From Actinobacillus genomosp. 2 (lineage in GTDB: Bacteria > Pseudomonadota > Gammaproteobacteria > Enterobacterales > Pasteurellaceae), in assembly GCF_029773605.1 (NCBI RefSeq), contig NZ_CP103807.1:372001-436000 (forward strand): a stretch of DNA of 64,000 nucleotides. Direction: 5' to 3'. The position numbers and the translations under genes were made by a program. The notes under the pieces are model-generated. The model did not search any database. It worked only from the letters and a program-made list of their open reading frames with translations, and was not told the origin of the DNA. Shown piece by piece: positions 25,765 through 35,887 of the stretch. Positions within the stretch are counted from its first letter, which is position 1; every line of letters begins with the position of its first letter.

Positions 25765-26631
25765 TTAGCTTGTTTTCTTATGATGCTTTTCCAAACTACG
25801 ATGACGAATTTGTACATCTTTATCTCTGCTTTGGAAATATTTTGCCAGTTGTTCTGCGATAAATACAGAACGGTGTTTACCACCAGTACAGCCGATAGCA
25901 ATCGTAAGGTAGCTACGATTGTTTTTTTCTAACATTGGCAGCCACATTTCCAAATAACTACGAGTTTGGTAGATAAAATTATGTACTTCGGTTTGGCGTT
26001 CTAAGAAATCAATGACAGGTTGCTCCAAACCGGTCATTGGACGTAATTCTGGATTCCAATGTGGGTTAGGTAAGAAACGTACATCAAATACATAATCCGC
26101 ATCAGCTGGCAACCCATATTTAAAACCGAAGGATTCAAATACGATTTTAAGGGCTTTATCACTGGATCCTCTTAAAATACCGCGTAAATTTTCAGCTAAC
26201 TCGTGCGAAGAAATATTTGTGGTATCAATAATGTAATTGGCGTGTTGAAAAAGAGGCTCTAATAACGTGCTTTCTAAATCAATCGCACTTTCCAATGAAA
26301 GATCTTTCGTTGAGAGAGGATGTAAACGACGAGTGTCACTATAACGACGAATAAGTGTGTTACGATCACAATCAAGAAAAATAATTTTAGTGTTAATCGT
26401 GAGTTTTGATAATGTAGCGAGTAATTCCTCTAATCTTTGCGGATTTTCCGGTAAATTCCTTATATCTAAACTAACAACGGCTGAACGCTCTGAACTGGAA
26501 AGAAACTCAGCTAATTGAGGAATAAGCGGTAGAGGGAGATTATCTACGCAGTGATAACCGACATCTTCTAAAGCTCTTAATGCAACGGACTTTCCCGAAC
26601 CGGATCGTCCGCTAATAATAACTAATTCCAT
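25765..26631 (-). CDS. rapZ: RNase adapter protein RapZ
   Basis: Nucleotide-binding adapter that guides RNase E to sRNA GlmZ in enterobacteria and so sets glucosamine-6-phosphate synthase; it also senses glucosamine-6-phosphate. 288 residues, near the 284 of E. coli. The Walker A motif GRSGSGKS lies at residues 8-15, [12 protein letters not shown] follows and the C-terminal [17 protein letters not shown] is conserved. It is downstream of ptsN, as in E. coli, but rpoN and hpf are missing from the group. Confidence 0.93.
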   Translation of the reverse strand: MELVIISGRSGSGKSVALRALEDVGYHCVDNLPLPLIPQLAEFLSSSERSAVVSLDIRNLPENPQRLEELLATLSKLTINTKIIFLDCDRNTLIRRYSDTRRLHPLSTKDLSLESAIDLESTLLEPLFQHANYIIDTTNISSHELAENLRGILRGSSDKALKIVFESFGFKYGLPADADYVFDVRFLPNPHWNPELRPMTGLEQPVIDFLERQTEVHNFIYQTRSYLEMWLPMLEKNNRSYLTIAIGCTGGKHRSVFIAEQLAKYFQSRDKDVQIRHRSLEKHHKKTS

Positions 26632-26661
26632 AGCTTTCCTCTAAAATAAAATACATCAAGA

Positions 26662-27177
26662 TTATGATACTTGACTTTCAATATGAGTATCGGCATAAAC
26701 CAATAATTGCCAAATATCTTCAATATTATCTGCTGAACGTAATTGTTTAGCTAATGTTTTATCGCTTAATTTATATGCAATTTCTTGCAGGCCGTTTTTG
26801 TATTGTTCGCAACAATTTTCCGGGATCATAATGGCATAAATAAGATCGACTTCTTTATTATCGCTCGCTTCGTAATCAATCGGTGTTTCAAGCTGGATAA
26901 AAGCAGCTATTGGCTTTTCGATCTCGGATGTAGAATAAGGAAATTTAGCGTGAGGAAGAGCAATACCGTTATTGATACTGGTAGAACCTAATTTCTCACG
27001 TTTAAATAAATTACTGAAACATTCAATTGGACAGACACACTCTTCTTCAGAACTAGGGTTTGTTTTATTTAATGATTCCGCAATAATTTTACCGGCTAAT
27101 TCAAGTACTCTTTTTTTACTTGAAACAAGTACGCCCTGACGGATTCTATCAGGTGTTAGAAATTCAGTTAATTTCAT
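26662..27177 (-). CDS. ptsN: Nitrogen PTS enzyme IIA-like protein PtsN
   Basis: EIIA-Ntr of the regulatory nitrogen PTS, which controls potassium transport, phosphate response and metabolism rather than sugar uptake. 171 residues; E. coli has 163. The phosphorylated His is His76 in GIALPHAK (His73 in E. coli). It carries a Cys-rich loop SEEECVCPIECF between 44 and 54 that I do not recall from enterobacterial PtsN. It sits between lptB and rapZ. Confidence 0.9.
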   Translation of the reverse strand: MKLTEFLTPDRIRQGVLVSSKKRVLELAGKIIAESLNKTNPSSEEECVCPIECFSNLFKREKLGSTSINNGIALPHAKFPYSTSEIEKPIAAFIQLETPIDYEASDNKEVDLIYAIMIPENCCEQYKNGLQEIAYKLSDKTLAKQLRSADNIEDIWQLLVYADTHIESQVS

Positions 27178-27228
27178 ATGACTATTATTTGGATAAGTAA
27201 AAATTTACTTATCCATATAGATTAAAAG

Positions 27229-27954
27229 TTAAAGTTTAAACTGATCGCCTAAGTAAACACGTTTTACATCAGGATTATTTAATACTTCTGTCGGTGTTCC
27301 GCTTGCGATCATTTGACCGCTACCAACAATATAGGCACGTTCACAAACATCAAGCGTTTCACGTACATTATGGTCAGTAATTAATACGCCTAAGCCTCGT
27401 TCTTTTAAATTAACGATGATTTTTTTGATATCAATCACAGAAATGGGGTCAACCCCAGCAAAAGGCTCATCCAACAGAATAAATTGTGGGTTTGCTGCTA
27501 ATGCTCGGGCGATTTCAACACGGCGACGTTCACCGCCTGAAAGTGATTGACCGAGGCTATTACGAATATGCTCGATATGAAATTCACTAATTAATTCATC
27601 GGCACGTGCTTTGCGTTGTTGGTTATTCAAATCCTTACGCACTTGCAAAACAGCCATAAGGTTATCATAAACACTTAAACGGCGGAAAATGGAGGCTTCT
27701 TGAGGAAGATAACCAATTCCTTGTTTTGCTCTGTCGTGCATCGGTAAGGTACTCATATCTTGCTCATCAATACGAATTTTACCTTGATCGTGACGAACTA
27801 AACCAACCACCATATAGAAGGTGGTCGTTTTGCCTGCTCCGTTCGGGCCAAGTAAGCCGACAATTTCCCCTGCTTTCACATTTAAACTGACATCTTTTAC
27901 TACTTGGCGATTTTTATAGCTTTTTGCTAAATGTTCTGCATAAAGCGTTGGCAT
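27229..27954 (-). CDS. lptB: LPS export ABC transporter ATPase LptB
   Basis: Cytoplasmic ATPase that powers LptFG and LPS transport to the cell surface. From its own ATG at 27954 it has 241 residues, exactly the E. coli length. Walker [11 protein letters not shown]-loop YLPQEASIF, signature LSGGERRR, Walker [14 protein letters not shown] and H-loop TDHN are all present. A TAGGTAAG box precedes the ATG. In this sequence the reading frame continues upstream into lptA (see lptA), but a separate LptB start fits. Confidence 0.93.
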   Translation of the reverse strand: MPTLYAEHLAKSYKNRQVVKDVSLNVKAGEIVGLLGPNGAGKTTTFYMVVGLVRHDQGKIRIDEQDMSTLPMHDRAKQGIGYLPQEASIFRRLSVYDNLMAVLQVRKDLNNQQRKARADELISEFHIEHIRNSLGQSLSGGERRRVEIARALAANPQFILLDEPFAGVDPISVIDIKKIIVNLKERGLGVLITDHNVRETLDVCERAYIVGSGQMIASGTPTEVLNNPDVKRVYLGDQFKL

Positions 27955-28467
27955 TGACTTACCTATTTTTTTCTTATTGTTTAATTCATTTGGAATTAAC
28001 ACGGTTCTTACACGTGATTTATTTCCGCTCGTTGCTTTTAATTGCTGTTTTTTGACATCATAAGTAATTTTACTTGCTTTAATAAAACTACCTTGCTGTT
28101 TTAATTCTGCATTGCCGATTAGGGTTAAGAACTCAGAATTTAAATCATAATGAACATTGTTGCCTTTGCCGTTAACCGGTTTTCCATTATCAAGTGTTTG
28201 CTTGAAAGTCACGGGAGAACCATTTGCATCAATCGTTTCTTTTTTACCCTCTTGACGCGTGATTGTTACTTTACTTGCTGTAACTCGAATCGAACCCTGA
28301 GTAATGACAACATTATCGCTAAATACAACAACATTACTATTCATATCTAGAGATTGGCTTCCGGAATCAATATTAATCGGTTGATCTGTATCGCCTTTGA
28401 GTGCATGAGCAGAAATACTTGCTCCGAGTAAAGTCGTGAGAACGACTGTTTTCATTAAAAATTTCAT
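27952..28467 (-). CDS. lptA: LPS transport periplasmic protein LptA, 3' end fused in frame to lptB here
   Basis: Periplasmic bridge protein carrying LPS between inner and outer membrane. Signal peptide [22 protein letters not shown], then [18 protein letters not shown], matching E. coli LptA closely. The natural end should be [12 protein letters not shown] followed by TAG, but seven T (27966-27972, seven A on the coding strand) shift the frame so that it reads through KIGKS into LptB's Met. With six A the stop would appear and the TAGGTAA RBS for lptB would follow. A periplasmic-cytoplasmic fusion is topologically odd, so a homopolymer error, a real indel or slippage is likely. Confidence 0.85.
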
Positions 28468-28493
28468 TATATGTCCTTAGGAGATCGAAATCT

Positions 28494-29087
28494 CTAATCT
28501 TTATTTTCGTTAGATTGTCGAATAATTGTCGGTTCAAGATAGGTTTTTACATCTTTAGTAATTGTTGCAACCTGTTGTTTCAAATTACCTTTTAAACCTG
28601 TCCCGCTGGTAGTAAAGCCTAAGCCGACAGATTTCACAACACTATCGGTAAATACATCTTGTGTATTTAAATCAACTGATAATTTATCTGTTTCAATTTT
28701 CTGTAAACGAGAGGTCGGCTCAAGTGCTTGTAATTTTACATTACCTGTTAGATTTAATATCTTTTCTTTAGTAATTTCTGCGTGATCGGCACTAACTTTC
28801 CATTGTTTTAGTGCTGTTTTGCTATCAAATAAGTCTACAAACGGCTTTAAAAATTCCGTTCTCTCGGTTGATTCATAACGCTTTATTTCATCAGCTTGAG
28901 CGAAATACTGCGGATTCCCTTTTATATCATATACCGATGTACTCATTTTATTGCCGGTATAGTCAGGGTTTCCTTCTTTTTTAATTAATTGATCTAAGCC
29001 ATCATTCTCCGGCTTCTGCTGGCTGAAATACCAACCGCTCAGAGCTGCGACAATTACTAATAGAATGATATTTAGTCGAATATTCAT
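28494..29087 (-). CDS. lptC: LPS export protein LptC
   Basis: Bitopic inner-membrane protein that passes LPS from LptBFG to LptA. 197 residues, similar to E. coli (191). The N-terminal LNIILLVIVAALSGWYF is the membrane anchor, and the rest is the periplasmic beta-jellyroll with VYDIKGNPQYFAQADEIKRY and LTGNVKLQ. It ends 26 bases before lptA and precedes the operon lptC-lptA-lptB-ptsN-rapZ. kdsC and kdsD, usually upstream in E. coli, are not here. Confidence 0.9.
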   Translation of the reverse strand: MNIRLNIILLVIVAALSGWYFSQQKPENDGLDQLIKKEGNPDYTGNKMSTSVYDIKGNPQYFAQADEIKRYESTERTEFLKPFVDLFDSKTALKQWKVSADHAEITKEKILNLTGNVKLQALEPTSRLQKIETDKLSVDLNTQDVFTDSVVKSVGLGFTTSGTGLKGNLKQQVATITKDVKTYLEPTIIRQSNENKD

Positions 29088-29198
29088 AAACGTTTAAATA
29101 GAGTAAACACAATTTGTGATTTTAACATAATTTTTAAAAGGGATATAGCGACCGAAAGCGAGAAATCTCGTAAGAATGCGTAAACTTTTCTATAAAAA

Positions 29199-29228
29199 AG
29201 ACCGCTTACTATAGTAGATAAGCGGTCT
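29199..29228 (-). terminator. Terminator of ppc
   Basis: AGACCGCTTA (29199-29208) / TAAGCGGTCT (29219-29228), followed on the minus strand by T6. Contains uptake-signal cores. Confidence 0.75.
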
Positions 29229-29251
29229 GTTTTACTGATTTTTTAGCAATG

Positions 29252-31891
29252 CTAGCCTGTATTACGCATACCTGCGGCAATACCGGTAATCGTGATCATT
29301 AGAGCTTGTTCTAAAGCGGGATCTTGGGTTTCTCCTTGACTACGTAAACGTTGTAATAACTCGACTTGTAATAAGTTTAGCGGATCGGTATATACATTAC
29401 GTAATGCAATCGATTCTGCAATCCAAGGCAAATCTGCCATTAATTGGCCATCATGAGAAAGCGAGAGAACAGTTTGAATATCCGCCGCTAATTGCGTGCG
29501 AAGTTCTTTACCCAAACGGTGTAATTCTTTTGCGACCAAACGTTGGTCATAATGTTCGGCAAGCCATAAATCCGCTTTTGAGAAGACCATTTCCAGCATA
29601 CCGATACGGGTAGAGAAGAACGGCCATTCTTTACACATTTCTTTAAGGGTGGCTTCATCGCCCTGTTCAATCATTTGACGAAGTGCTGCACCGGCACCGA
29701 GCCAAGCCGGTAACATCAGGCGGTTTTGCATCCAAGCGAAAATCCATGGAATTGCACGTAAGCTTTCTACACCACCGTTCGGATTACGTTTTGCCGGACG
29801 AGAACCTAGCGGCAGTTTGGATAATTCTTGTTCCGGTGTCGCACTGCGGAAATATGGGACAAAATCCGGTTCACCACGCACAACGCCGCGATAAATTTCG
29901 CATGAAATATCAGCACCTTTGTTCATAATATCTCGCCACGCTTGTTTTGGTTCAGGCGGTGGTAATAAATTAGCTTCTAAAATGGCACTTGCATAGAGAT
30001 TTAAGGTTTCTACCGCAACGGCTGGTAAACCGAGTTTGAAACGAATCATTTCGCCTTGTTCGGTGACACGTAAACCAGATTTTAATGAGCGAGGCGGTTG
30101 TGATAATAATGCAGCGTGTGCCGGTGCACCACCACGACCGACTGTGCCGCCACGACCGTGGAATAAGGCTAATTCGATATGATATTTTTCCGCTAAATTG
30201 ACTAACGCTTCTTGTGAACGATATTGCGCCCAACTTGCCGCTAACATACCGGCATCTTTCGCTGAGTCTGAATAGCCGATCATCACCATTTGGTAATTAT
30301 TGATTACGCCACGATACCAGCCGATATTAAATAAATCGGTCATCACTTTTTCACTATGGTCTAAATCGTCTAATGTTTCGAACAGCGGTGCAACCGGTAC
30401 GGTATATTTACAGCCGGCTTCTTTTAATAATAAATGTACTGCTAACACATCAGAAGCTTCACGTGCCATAGAAATCACATAAGCGGAAATTGTACCTTCA
30501 GGTTGTTGTGCAACCACTTTACAAGTATCTAAAATTTCTTGTGTTTCAGGACTTGGTGTCCAGTTAGTCGGTACTAAAGGACGGCGAGAGCTTAATTCAC
30601 GTACTAAGAATGCTTGTTTGTCGTCTTCGGTCCATTGTGCGTAATCGCCTAAACCGATATAGCGAGTAATTTCAGCAATTGCCATTTCATGACGGGTACT
30701 TTCTTGGCGAATATCTAAACGAGATAAGCCTAAGCCGAAGCAACGAATACGGCGTAAGCAGTCTAATAAACCACCATTTGCAATAATACGCATACCGCAA
30801 GCGTGTAATGACCGGTAGCAGTCATAAAGCGGTTCCCATAATTCATTGTCACAAGTGATAATTTCGTTTGGATCAATAGTAGTTACTTTGCCTTCAATAA
30901 GCTCGCCAAAGTAAGTGAGAGTTTTCTGTAATTTTGCACGTAATCCTTTAACCACAACACGATACGGTTCAACATGATCACCATATTTTGCACGGAATTC
31001 AGGCGTACACTGTACAATGGAAAGCTCTTCGGCTAAATCACTGATATCATTTAAAAATAACTCTGCTGCTTTCCAACGGTTCATGTGTAACACTTTGCGT
31101 GTCACTTCCGAGGTAACAAACGGGTTACCGTCGCGGTCACCGCCCATCCAAGAAGAGAAACGTACCGGAGCAAGCGCTACGTCATGTTGTACACCAAAAT
31201 GTTTTTCTAATTGGAAATTCAGTTCACGGCAGAAATCAGGTACGGCTTTCCATAAGCTGTTTTCAATAATTGCCATGCCCCATTTAGCTTCATCAACTGG
31301 TGTTGGACGTGCCGCACGGATCTCATTGGTATGCCATGCAAGCGCAATCAATTGCATTAAACGGCGTTTAAGTTTGGTTTGTTCCGCATCGGTTAAATCA
31401 TCATGTTCTAATTGGCCCAAGCATTTATTGATTTCAACATGTTTATGTACTAATGAACGGCGGGTAACTTCGGTTGGGTGTGCGGTTAACACCAATTCAA
31501 CCAATAATTTCTCAACGGTTTTGATGACGGTTTCAACCGGTGTATTTTGTGCTTTTAAACGAGCAAATAAAGCACCTAATGAACGGTTACCTAATGATGC
31601 GTCTTGATGATGACGTGAGATAGTCTGATATTGTTCGGCAATATTGGTGAGGTTTAAGAATTGGCTAAATGCACGTGCAACAGGTAATACGTCTTCAGTC
31701 GAGATATTCGCCAATTTATCTAGTAACTGCTCACGTGCTTTTTCGTTACCAGCTCGGGAATCTCTTGAAAGTACACGAATACTTTCTATCAATTCTAAAA
31801 TGTCGTTACCTTGGGCTTCACGGATGGTTTCGCCTAAAAAATCACCAAGCATATGGATGTTGTTACGCATAGCGGAGTATGGCTGGTTCAT
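29252..31891 (-). CDS. ppc: Phosphoenolpyruvate carboxylase
   Basis: Makes oxaloacetate from phosphoenolpyruvate and bicarbonate, refilling the TCA cycle. 879 residues, near the 883 of E. coli. The catalytic His lies in [11 protein letters not shown] near 137, the second conserved signature [12 protein letters not shown] near 545, and the glycine loop [14 protein letters not shown] near 575. The C terminus ends MRNTG, with the family's terminal Gly. A monocistronic unit with its own terminator; the 218 bp upstream hold its promoter and the TPM terminator. Confidence 0.96.
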   Translation of the reverse strand: MNQPYSAMRNNIHMLGDFLGETIREAQGNDILELIESIRVLSRDSRAGNEKAREQLLDKLANISTEDVLPVARAFSQFLNLTNIAEQYQTISRHHQDASLGNRSLGALFARLKAQNTPVETVIKTVEKLLVELVLTAHPTEVTRRSLVHKHVEINKCLGQLEHDDLTDAEQTKLKRRLMQLIALAWHTNEIRAARPTPVDEAKWGMAIIENSLWKAVPDFCRELNFQLEKHFGVQHDVALAPVRFSSWMGGDRDGNPFVTSEVTRKVLHMNRWKAAELFLNDISDLAEELSIVQCTPEFRAKYGDHVEPYRVVVKGLRAKLQKTLTYFGELIEGKVTTIDPNEIITCDNELWEPLYDCYRSLHACGMRIIANGGLLDCLRRIRCFGLGLSRLDIRQESTRHEMAIAEITRYIGLGDYAQWTEDDKQAFLVRELSSRRPLVPTNWTPSPETQEILDTCKVVAQQPEGTISAYVISMAREASDVLAVHLLLKEAGCKYTVPVAPLFETLDDLDHSEKVMTDLFNIGWYRGVINNYQMVMIGYSDSAKDAGMLAASWAQYRSQEALVNLAEKYHIELALFHGRGGTVGRGGAPAHAALLSQPPRSLKSGLRVTEQGEMIRFKLGLPAVAVETLNLYASAILEANLLPPPEPKQAWRDIMNKGADISCEIYRGVVRGEPDFVPYFRSATPEQELSKLPLGSRPAKRNPNGGVESLRAIPWIFAWMQNRLMLPAWLGAGAALRQMIEQGDEATLKEMCKEWPFFSTRIGMLEMVFSKADLWLAEHYDQRLVAKELHRLGKELRTQLAADIQTVLSLSHDGQLMADLPWIAESIALRNVYTDPLNLLQVELLQRLRSQGETQDPALEQALMITITGIAAGMRNTG

Positions 31892-32032
31892 AATTTTTTC
31901 CTATGTATTGCATAAATTTAATTAGGGGTAGATATACCTAAAAATAGGCAAAATAGCAATAAGGAATTAATTAATTTTATGAAATAATGATAAAACGCAA
32001 TAAATAATGCTATTTACTTTAAATAAAAAATA

Positions 32033-32087
32033 AAGCGGTCAAATTTAGGAAGTTTTTTTGAAAATTTTCCCCAAAATTTAACCGCTT
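32033..32087 (-). terminator. Terminator of the LemA/TPM operon
   Basis: AAGCGGTCAAATTT (32033-32046) / AAATTTAACCGCTT (32074-32087), then T6 on the minus strand. Confidence 0.7.
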
Positions 32088-32109
32088 ATAATGAGTTTGA
32101 GATGCTTGT

Positions 32110-32937
32110 TTACCAGCTACCGCCTGCACCGCCACCGCCGGAAGAACCTCCGCCGAAGCTGTCACCGCTACCTCGACTTCCTCCGCCGAAGCCTCCTCCA
32201 AATCCGCCGGAAGAACCGCCACCAAAGCCACCGCCGAATCCACCTCTATGGCGAGATGAATTGATGATGATTCTACCTAATTGATCTGCGGCACTTGGGC
32301 TAATATATTGCGTATTTCTTCCTGGTCGGAAAATTAAGAAAATCACAATACCGGCAACAAGGAAGAACAGTAGACCGTCAATTTGCTCTAAAGATTCTTC
32401 ACCTGCGTCTTCTCCATAACTATCATAAGCGGCATATTCGCCGTTAATTGCCGCCATAATCGCCGATAAACCGCTGGCAATCCCTTCCGCATATAAGTTT
32501 TGTTTGAAATAGGGTGTAATGTTGTGGCGAATAATGGTTGAAGCAATCGCATCAGGCAATGCACCTTCTAAGCCTCGACCGGTTGCAATAAACAGTTTTC
32601 GATCGTTTTTTGCAATCAGTAATAATACGCCGTTATTCTCATTATTTTTGGTGCGACCAATGCCCCATTTATTAAATAAGTTATGCGAATAACTTGCGAC
32701 ATCTTCGCCATTGGTTGATGGCACAATTACCACAATAATTTGCGAGCTGGTTTTCGTACGGTTAGCAATTAGCGCATCTTCTAAAGTTCGCCATTCTTGT
32801 TGAGTTAAGGTTTTGGTGTAATCGGTCACATAATAAAAAGGATTCGGTGCAGCAGGGTAGTTATCTGCAGCAGTAGCTTTTAATGTGAAAAATACCAAAA
32901 GGATAAACCAAATCGGCTTAAAGAACGCTTTTATCAT
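32110..32937 (-). CDS. TPM-domain membrane protein with glycine-rich tail
   Basis: A 275-residue YgcG-type protein. A signal peptide or anchor (about residues 7-24) is followed by the TPM domain (VTDYTKTLTQQEWRTLEDAL, KNNENNGVLLLIAKNDRKLFIATGRGLEGALPD), a membrane segment near GLLFFLVAGIVIFLIF and a C-terminal tail of Gly-Gly-Phe and Gly-Ser repeats ending GGAGGSW. Family roles are unclear; plant and bacterial TPM proteins relate to photosystem repair or envelope maintenance. It overlaps the preceding TPM gene by four bases in an operon after lemA. Confidence 0.82.
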   Translation of the reverse strand: MIKAFFKPIWFILLVFFTLKATAADNYPAAPNPFYYVTDYTKTLTQQEWRTLEDALIANRTKTSSQIIVVIVPSTNGEDVASYSHNLFNKWGIGRTKNNENNGVLLLIAKNDRKLFIATGRGLEGALPDAIASTIIRHNITPYFKQNLYAEGIASGLSAIMAAINGEYAAYDSYGEDAGEESLEQIDGLLFFLVAGIVIFLIFRPGRNTQYISPSAADQLGRIIINSSRHRGGFGGGFGGGSSGGFGGGFGGGSRGSGDSFGGGSSGGGGAGGSW

Positions 32938-33383
32938 TTAATTACCACCTCATTTGACAATTCATTCGTATCATTATCACAACGAGGAAAATAAGTGACT
33001 AACTGTGCTTCCACTTGTTTAATGCCGTCACAAATTGCTTGAGTATAATCCGCTTGTTGACATTGTTGTTTCATCGCATCATAAACCGATTGCCAAAAAA
33101 CTTGGCCGACTTTTTCGTGAATCGCTTTATCGCCGACAATCGCTAAGTTGTGTGGTTTAAAAGAGAGATAAATCAGTACGCCGTTACGTTCAGCAGTTTC
33201 TCGCATTTTTAATTCATCGAAAAGTTGATTTGCTCGAGTGATAGCATCGGCTTTTGCTTTACTTTTACGTTCGACAACTACGCGTAATTCGGCAGAGGTT
33301 TGTTGCTCTAAATGTGAAATTGCCTGTTCGATACGCTGAGTATCAACAGGCAATTTATTTGAAAGAAAAGAAAATAATTTCAT
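32934..33383 (-). CDS. Second, soluble TPM-domain protein
   Basis: A 149-residue protein with only the TPM domain: IEQAISHLEQQTSAELRVVVERKS, GVLIYLSFKPHNLAIVGDKAIHEK and a Cys in MKQQCQQ. No signal peptide is obvious, so it may be cytoplasmic, or anchored by its partners. Middle gene of lemA-TPM-TPM, an arrangement that recurs in many bacteria. Its stop overlaps the next start (ATGA). The spacer upstream of its start carries a CCGTG inverted repeat. Confidence 0.78.
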   Translation of the reverse strand: MKLFSFLSNKLPVDTQRIEQAISHLEQQTSAELRVVVERKSKAKADAITRANQLFDELKMRETAERNGVLIYLSFKPHNLAIVGDKAIHEKVGQVFWQSVYDAMKQQCQQADYTQAICDGIKQVEAQLVTYFPRCDNDTNELSNEVVIK

Positions 33384-33399
33384 ATCGTTATCATAAAAT

Positions 33400-33445
33400 T
33401 CACGGAAAACATAGAATCTATCCGGACATTCCGTGCTTTCCGTGA
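33400..33445. repeat. CACGGAAA/TTTCCGTG inverted repeat
   Basis: Perfect 9-bp arms TCACGGAAA (33400-33408) and TTTCCGTGA (33437-33445) with an extra CATTCCGTG between. Same words as the elements at 3068, 4948 and 5866. It lies inside the lemA operon. Confidence 0.5.
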
Positions 33446-33453
33446 TAAATCCA

Positions 33454-34038
33454 TTAGTTGAAGTTAACTGTTGGTGCTTTTTCTGAACCTGCTTCCGCTT
33501 TGAATTGTGGTTTGGCTTTAAAGCCCATAATCATCGCAGCGATTTTGGTTGGGAACTCACGCACTTGTTTGTTGTATTCTTTCACCGCAGCGTTGAAGTT
33601 ATTGCGTTCAACATTGATACGGTTTTCCGTACCTTCTAACTGTGCTTGAAGATTTAAAAAACCTTCGTGTGCTTTTAATTCGGGGTATTTTTCAACTGAA
33701 ACTAATAAACGAGAAAGGGCAGAATTTACACCTTGTTGAGCTTCTTGGAATTTTGCCATTTGTTCTTCGGTTGCATTGTTTGGATCAATGGTTACTGCGG
33801 TTGCTTTAGCTCGAGCTTCAATCACAGAGGTTAAGGTTTCTTTTTCAAAGTTTGCTTGACCTTTTACTGTGTTGACTAAGTTAGGGATTAAATCTGCACG
33901 ACGTTGGTAAGCGGATTCTACATTACCCCATACTGAGTTGATATCTTCTTCTGCACGCATTAAGTCATTATATTTGGTTAAAGAGAAACCGCCGACAGCA
34001 AGTACGGCAATCACTAAAATCCATAAAATTTTCTTCAT
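33454..34038 (-). CDS. LemA-family protein
   Basis: A 194-residue protein with one N-terminal membrane segment (ILWILVIAVLAVGGFSL) and a long helical external domain. The family signature RAEEDINSVWGNVESAYQRRADLIPNLV is clear. LemA proteins are of uncertain function, linked to envelope or secretion stress. First gene of the operon with two TPM genes. The 155 bp upstream, to fruA, hold an uptake-signal and the fruA terminator. Confidence 0.9.
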   Translation of the reverse strand: MKKILWILVIAVLAVGGFSLTKYNDLMRAEEDINSVWGNVESAYQRRADLIPNLVNTVKGQANFEKETLTSVIEARAKATAVTIDPNNATEEQMAKFQEAQQGVNSALSRLLVSVEKYPELKAHEGFLNLQAQLEGTENRINVERNNFNAAVKEYNKQVREFPTKIAAMIMGFKAKPQFKAEAGSEKAPTVNFN

Positions 34039-34151
34039 ATTAAAAAGTCCTATTTAAGGTTAAAAAAACGGGCGGATTTTATAGGTAAGCGGTCGAATTT
34101 CCTAGCAAACTTACAAAAGTTTTCAGAAAAAACGATATGTGTTAGATAAAA

Positions 34152-34175
34152 AAACGGAGCTTTTTAGCTCCGTTT
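34152..34175. terminator. Terminator of the fru operon
   Basis: AAACGGAGCT (34152-34161) / AGCTCCGTTT (34166-34175) with T and A runs on both sides. On the minus strand it ends fruA. Confidence 0.8.
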
Positions 34176-34193
34176 TTGTTTATTGCAAAAGAA

Positions 34194-35855
34194 TTATTCT
34201 GATGCTTTTTGTTTGATTGCCGCGTAAATCACACCGGTTACCACTGAGCCGATTGCGATTGCTACTAAGTACATTGACGGTTGTGAAACGAATGGAATCA
34301 CAAATAAACCACCGTGTGGCGCTTGGAGTGTGATAGCAAATGCCATTGAGATCGCACCTGCAGTAGCACCGCCTAACACAGAACTGATAATGACACGTAC
34401 CGGATCTGCCGCAACAAACGGTAATGCACCTTCAGAAATAAAGCATAAACCTAACACGAATGATGCTTTACCTGCATCACGTTGGTTAGAGGTAAATTTA
34501 TTGCGTGCAATTAAAGTTGCAATCGCCATACCGATAGGTGGAACCATACCGGCTGCCATAACTGCTGCCATTGGCGTATATTGTTGTGAAGCAATTAAAC
34601 CGACACCGAACGTATATGCCGCTTTATTTACCGGACCTCCCATATCGATACACATCATTGCACCAAGGATTGCACCTAAGATAATCGCATTCGCTTGACC
34701 CATTGAATTTAACCATTCAACTAAAGCATCCATAATGCCTTTTACCGGTGGATTGATCAGGTAAATCATCGCTAAACCGACAATCGCAGAACCTAATAGC
34801 GGTAGAATTAAAATCGGTTTAAGCGAAGTTAAACTTGCCGGTAATTGAATCACGCCGTTTAAGAATTTCACGGTATAACCCGCAAGGAAACCGGCTACGA
34901 TACCGCCTAAAATCCCCGCACCGGCTGTCGTGGCTAACATACCACCGATTAAACCGACTGCTAACCCCGGGCGGTCTGCGATAGAGAAGGCGACATAACC
35001 GGCAAATACGGCGATCATTAAGTGGAATGCTGCGCCGCCACCGATATCCATTAACGCTTTCGGTAAGCCGCCTGCGATGGTTTCATCTTTAAACGCTTCA
35101 ATACCAAACATAAATGAAATCGCAATTAATAAACCACCGGCAACCACTAACGGTAACATATGTGAAACACCGGTCATTAAGTGTTTATATAAACCTTTTT
35201 TCTCGCCGCTTGCTGAACCTTCAGCTTGTTGTGCAGTCGTTGCACCACCTTGATAAACGGTTGCTTGTGCAAACGCTTTTTCAAATTCTTGTGCCGTTTT
35301 CTTCAACGCTAAACCGGTTGAGGTACGGTACATCGGTTTACCTTTGAATTTGTCTAAATCCACGTCAATATCCGCCGCCACGAAAACTAAGTCTGCCGCT
35401 GCAATTTCTTCCGCAGAAATCGGGTTACCCGCACCAACTTGACCACGGGTTTCAACTTTAACGTTCCAACCTTGCGCTTTGGCATAGTTTTCAATCGCTT
35501 CCGCAGACATAAAAGTATGTGCAACGCCAGTCGGGCAAGCGGTTACTGCTACGATGTTTTTTACACCTGAATTTGATGCGCTAGAAACGGTTGCATTTGC
35601 AAAAGTTTTTGCATTTTCGACCGCTTGTTTAAGAATCGTTTCCGGTTGAGTAAAGGCTTGGTCTAAATTCACCACTGCACCTTGTTTGCCGGCAGCAATA
35701 GTCGGAATTTCATCGTTAAATAACACGACAAAATCAGCTTGTTCAGCGTTTACAACTTGATGACCTTGTTGCTTGGCTGCCGCTGATAATACTTCATTCA
35801 CGAGGAAAGCTCGGGCTTTACCCCGTGATTGAGGGAATACAAAGGAAATATTCAT
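34194..35855 (-). CDS. fruA: PTS fructose transporter subunit IIBC
   Basis: Inner-membrane permease that imports fructose as fructose 1-phosphate. Order of domains: a degenerate EIIB' (1-100), EIIB with the phospho-Cys in VAVTACPTGVAHTFMSA near 107, then EIIC with about eight to ten membrane segments (MCIDMGGPVNKAAYTF is conserved). The start at 35855 (MNISFVFPQS, 553 aa) follows AAGGAT; an in-frame ATG at 35906 adds 17 residues unlike the family. Last gene of fruBKA; a 157-bp spacer with a long inverted repeat separates it from fruK. Confidence 0.94.
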   Translation of the reverse strand: MNISFVFPQSRGKARAFLVNEVLSAAAKQQGHQVVNAEQADFVVLFNDEIPTIAAGKQGAVVNLDQAFTQPETILKQAVENAKTFANATVSSASNSGVKNIVAVTACPTGVAHTFMSAEAIENYAKAQGWNVKVETRGQVGAGNPISAEEIAAADLVFVAADIDVDLDKFKGKPMYRTSTGLALKKTAQEFEKAFAQATVYQGGATTAQQAEGSASGEKKGLYKHLMTGVSHMLPLVVAGGLLIAISFMFGIEAFKDETIAGGLPKALMDIGGGAAFHLMIAVFAGYVAFSIADRPGLAVGLIGGMLATTAGAGILGGIVAGFLAGYTVKFLNGVIQLPASLTSLKPILILPLLGSAIVGLAMIYLINPPVKGIMDALVEWLNSMGQANAIILGAILGAMMCIDMGGPVNKAAYTFGVGLIASQQYTPMAAVMAAGMVPPIGMAIATLIARNKFTSNQRDAGKASFVLGLCFISEGALPFVAADPVRVIISSVLGGATAGAISMAFAITLQAPHGGLFVIPFVSQPSMYLVAIAIGSVVTGVIYAAIKQKASE

Positions 35856-35887
35856 TTTGAGATCCTTATAAGTTTGAGAGAATTTTA

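Noticed and set aside
27229..28467. A functional LptA-LptB fusion protein
   Set aside because: Partners act on opposite sides of the inner membrane; a homopolymer indel explains the joined frame and LptB has its own start.
31017..31607. Long plus-strand open frame opposite ppc
   Set aside because: It is complementary to a conserved enzyme gene, has no RBS and looks like no protein family.
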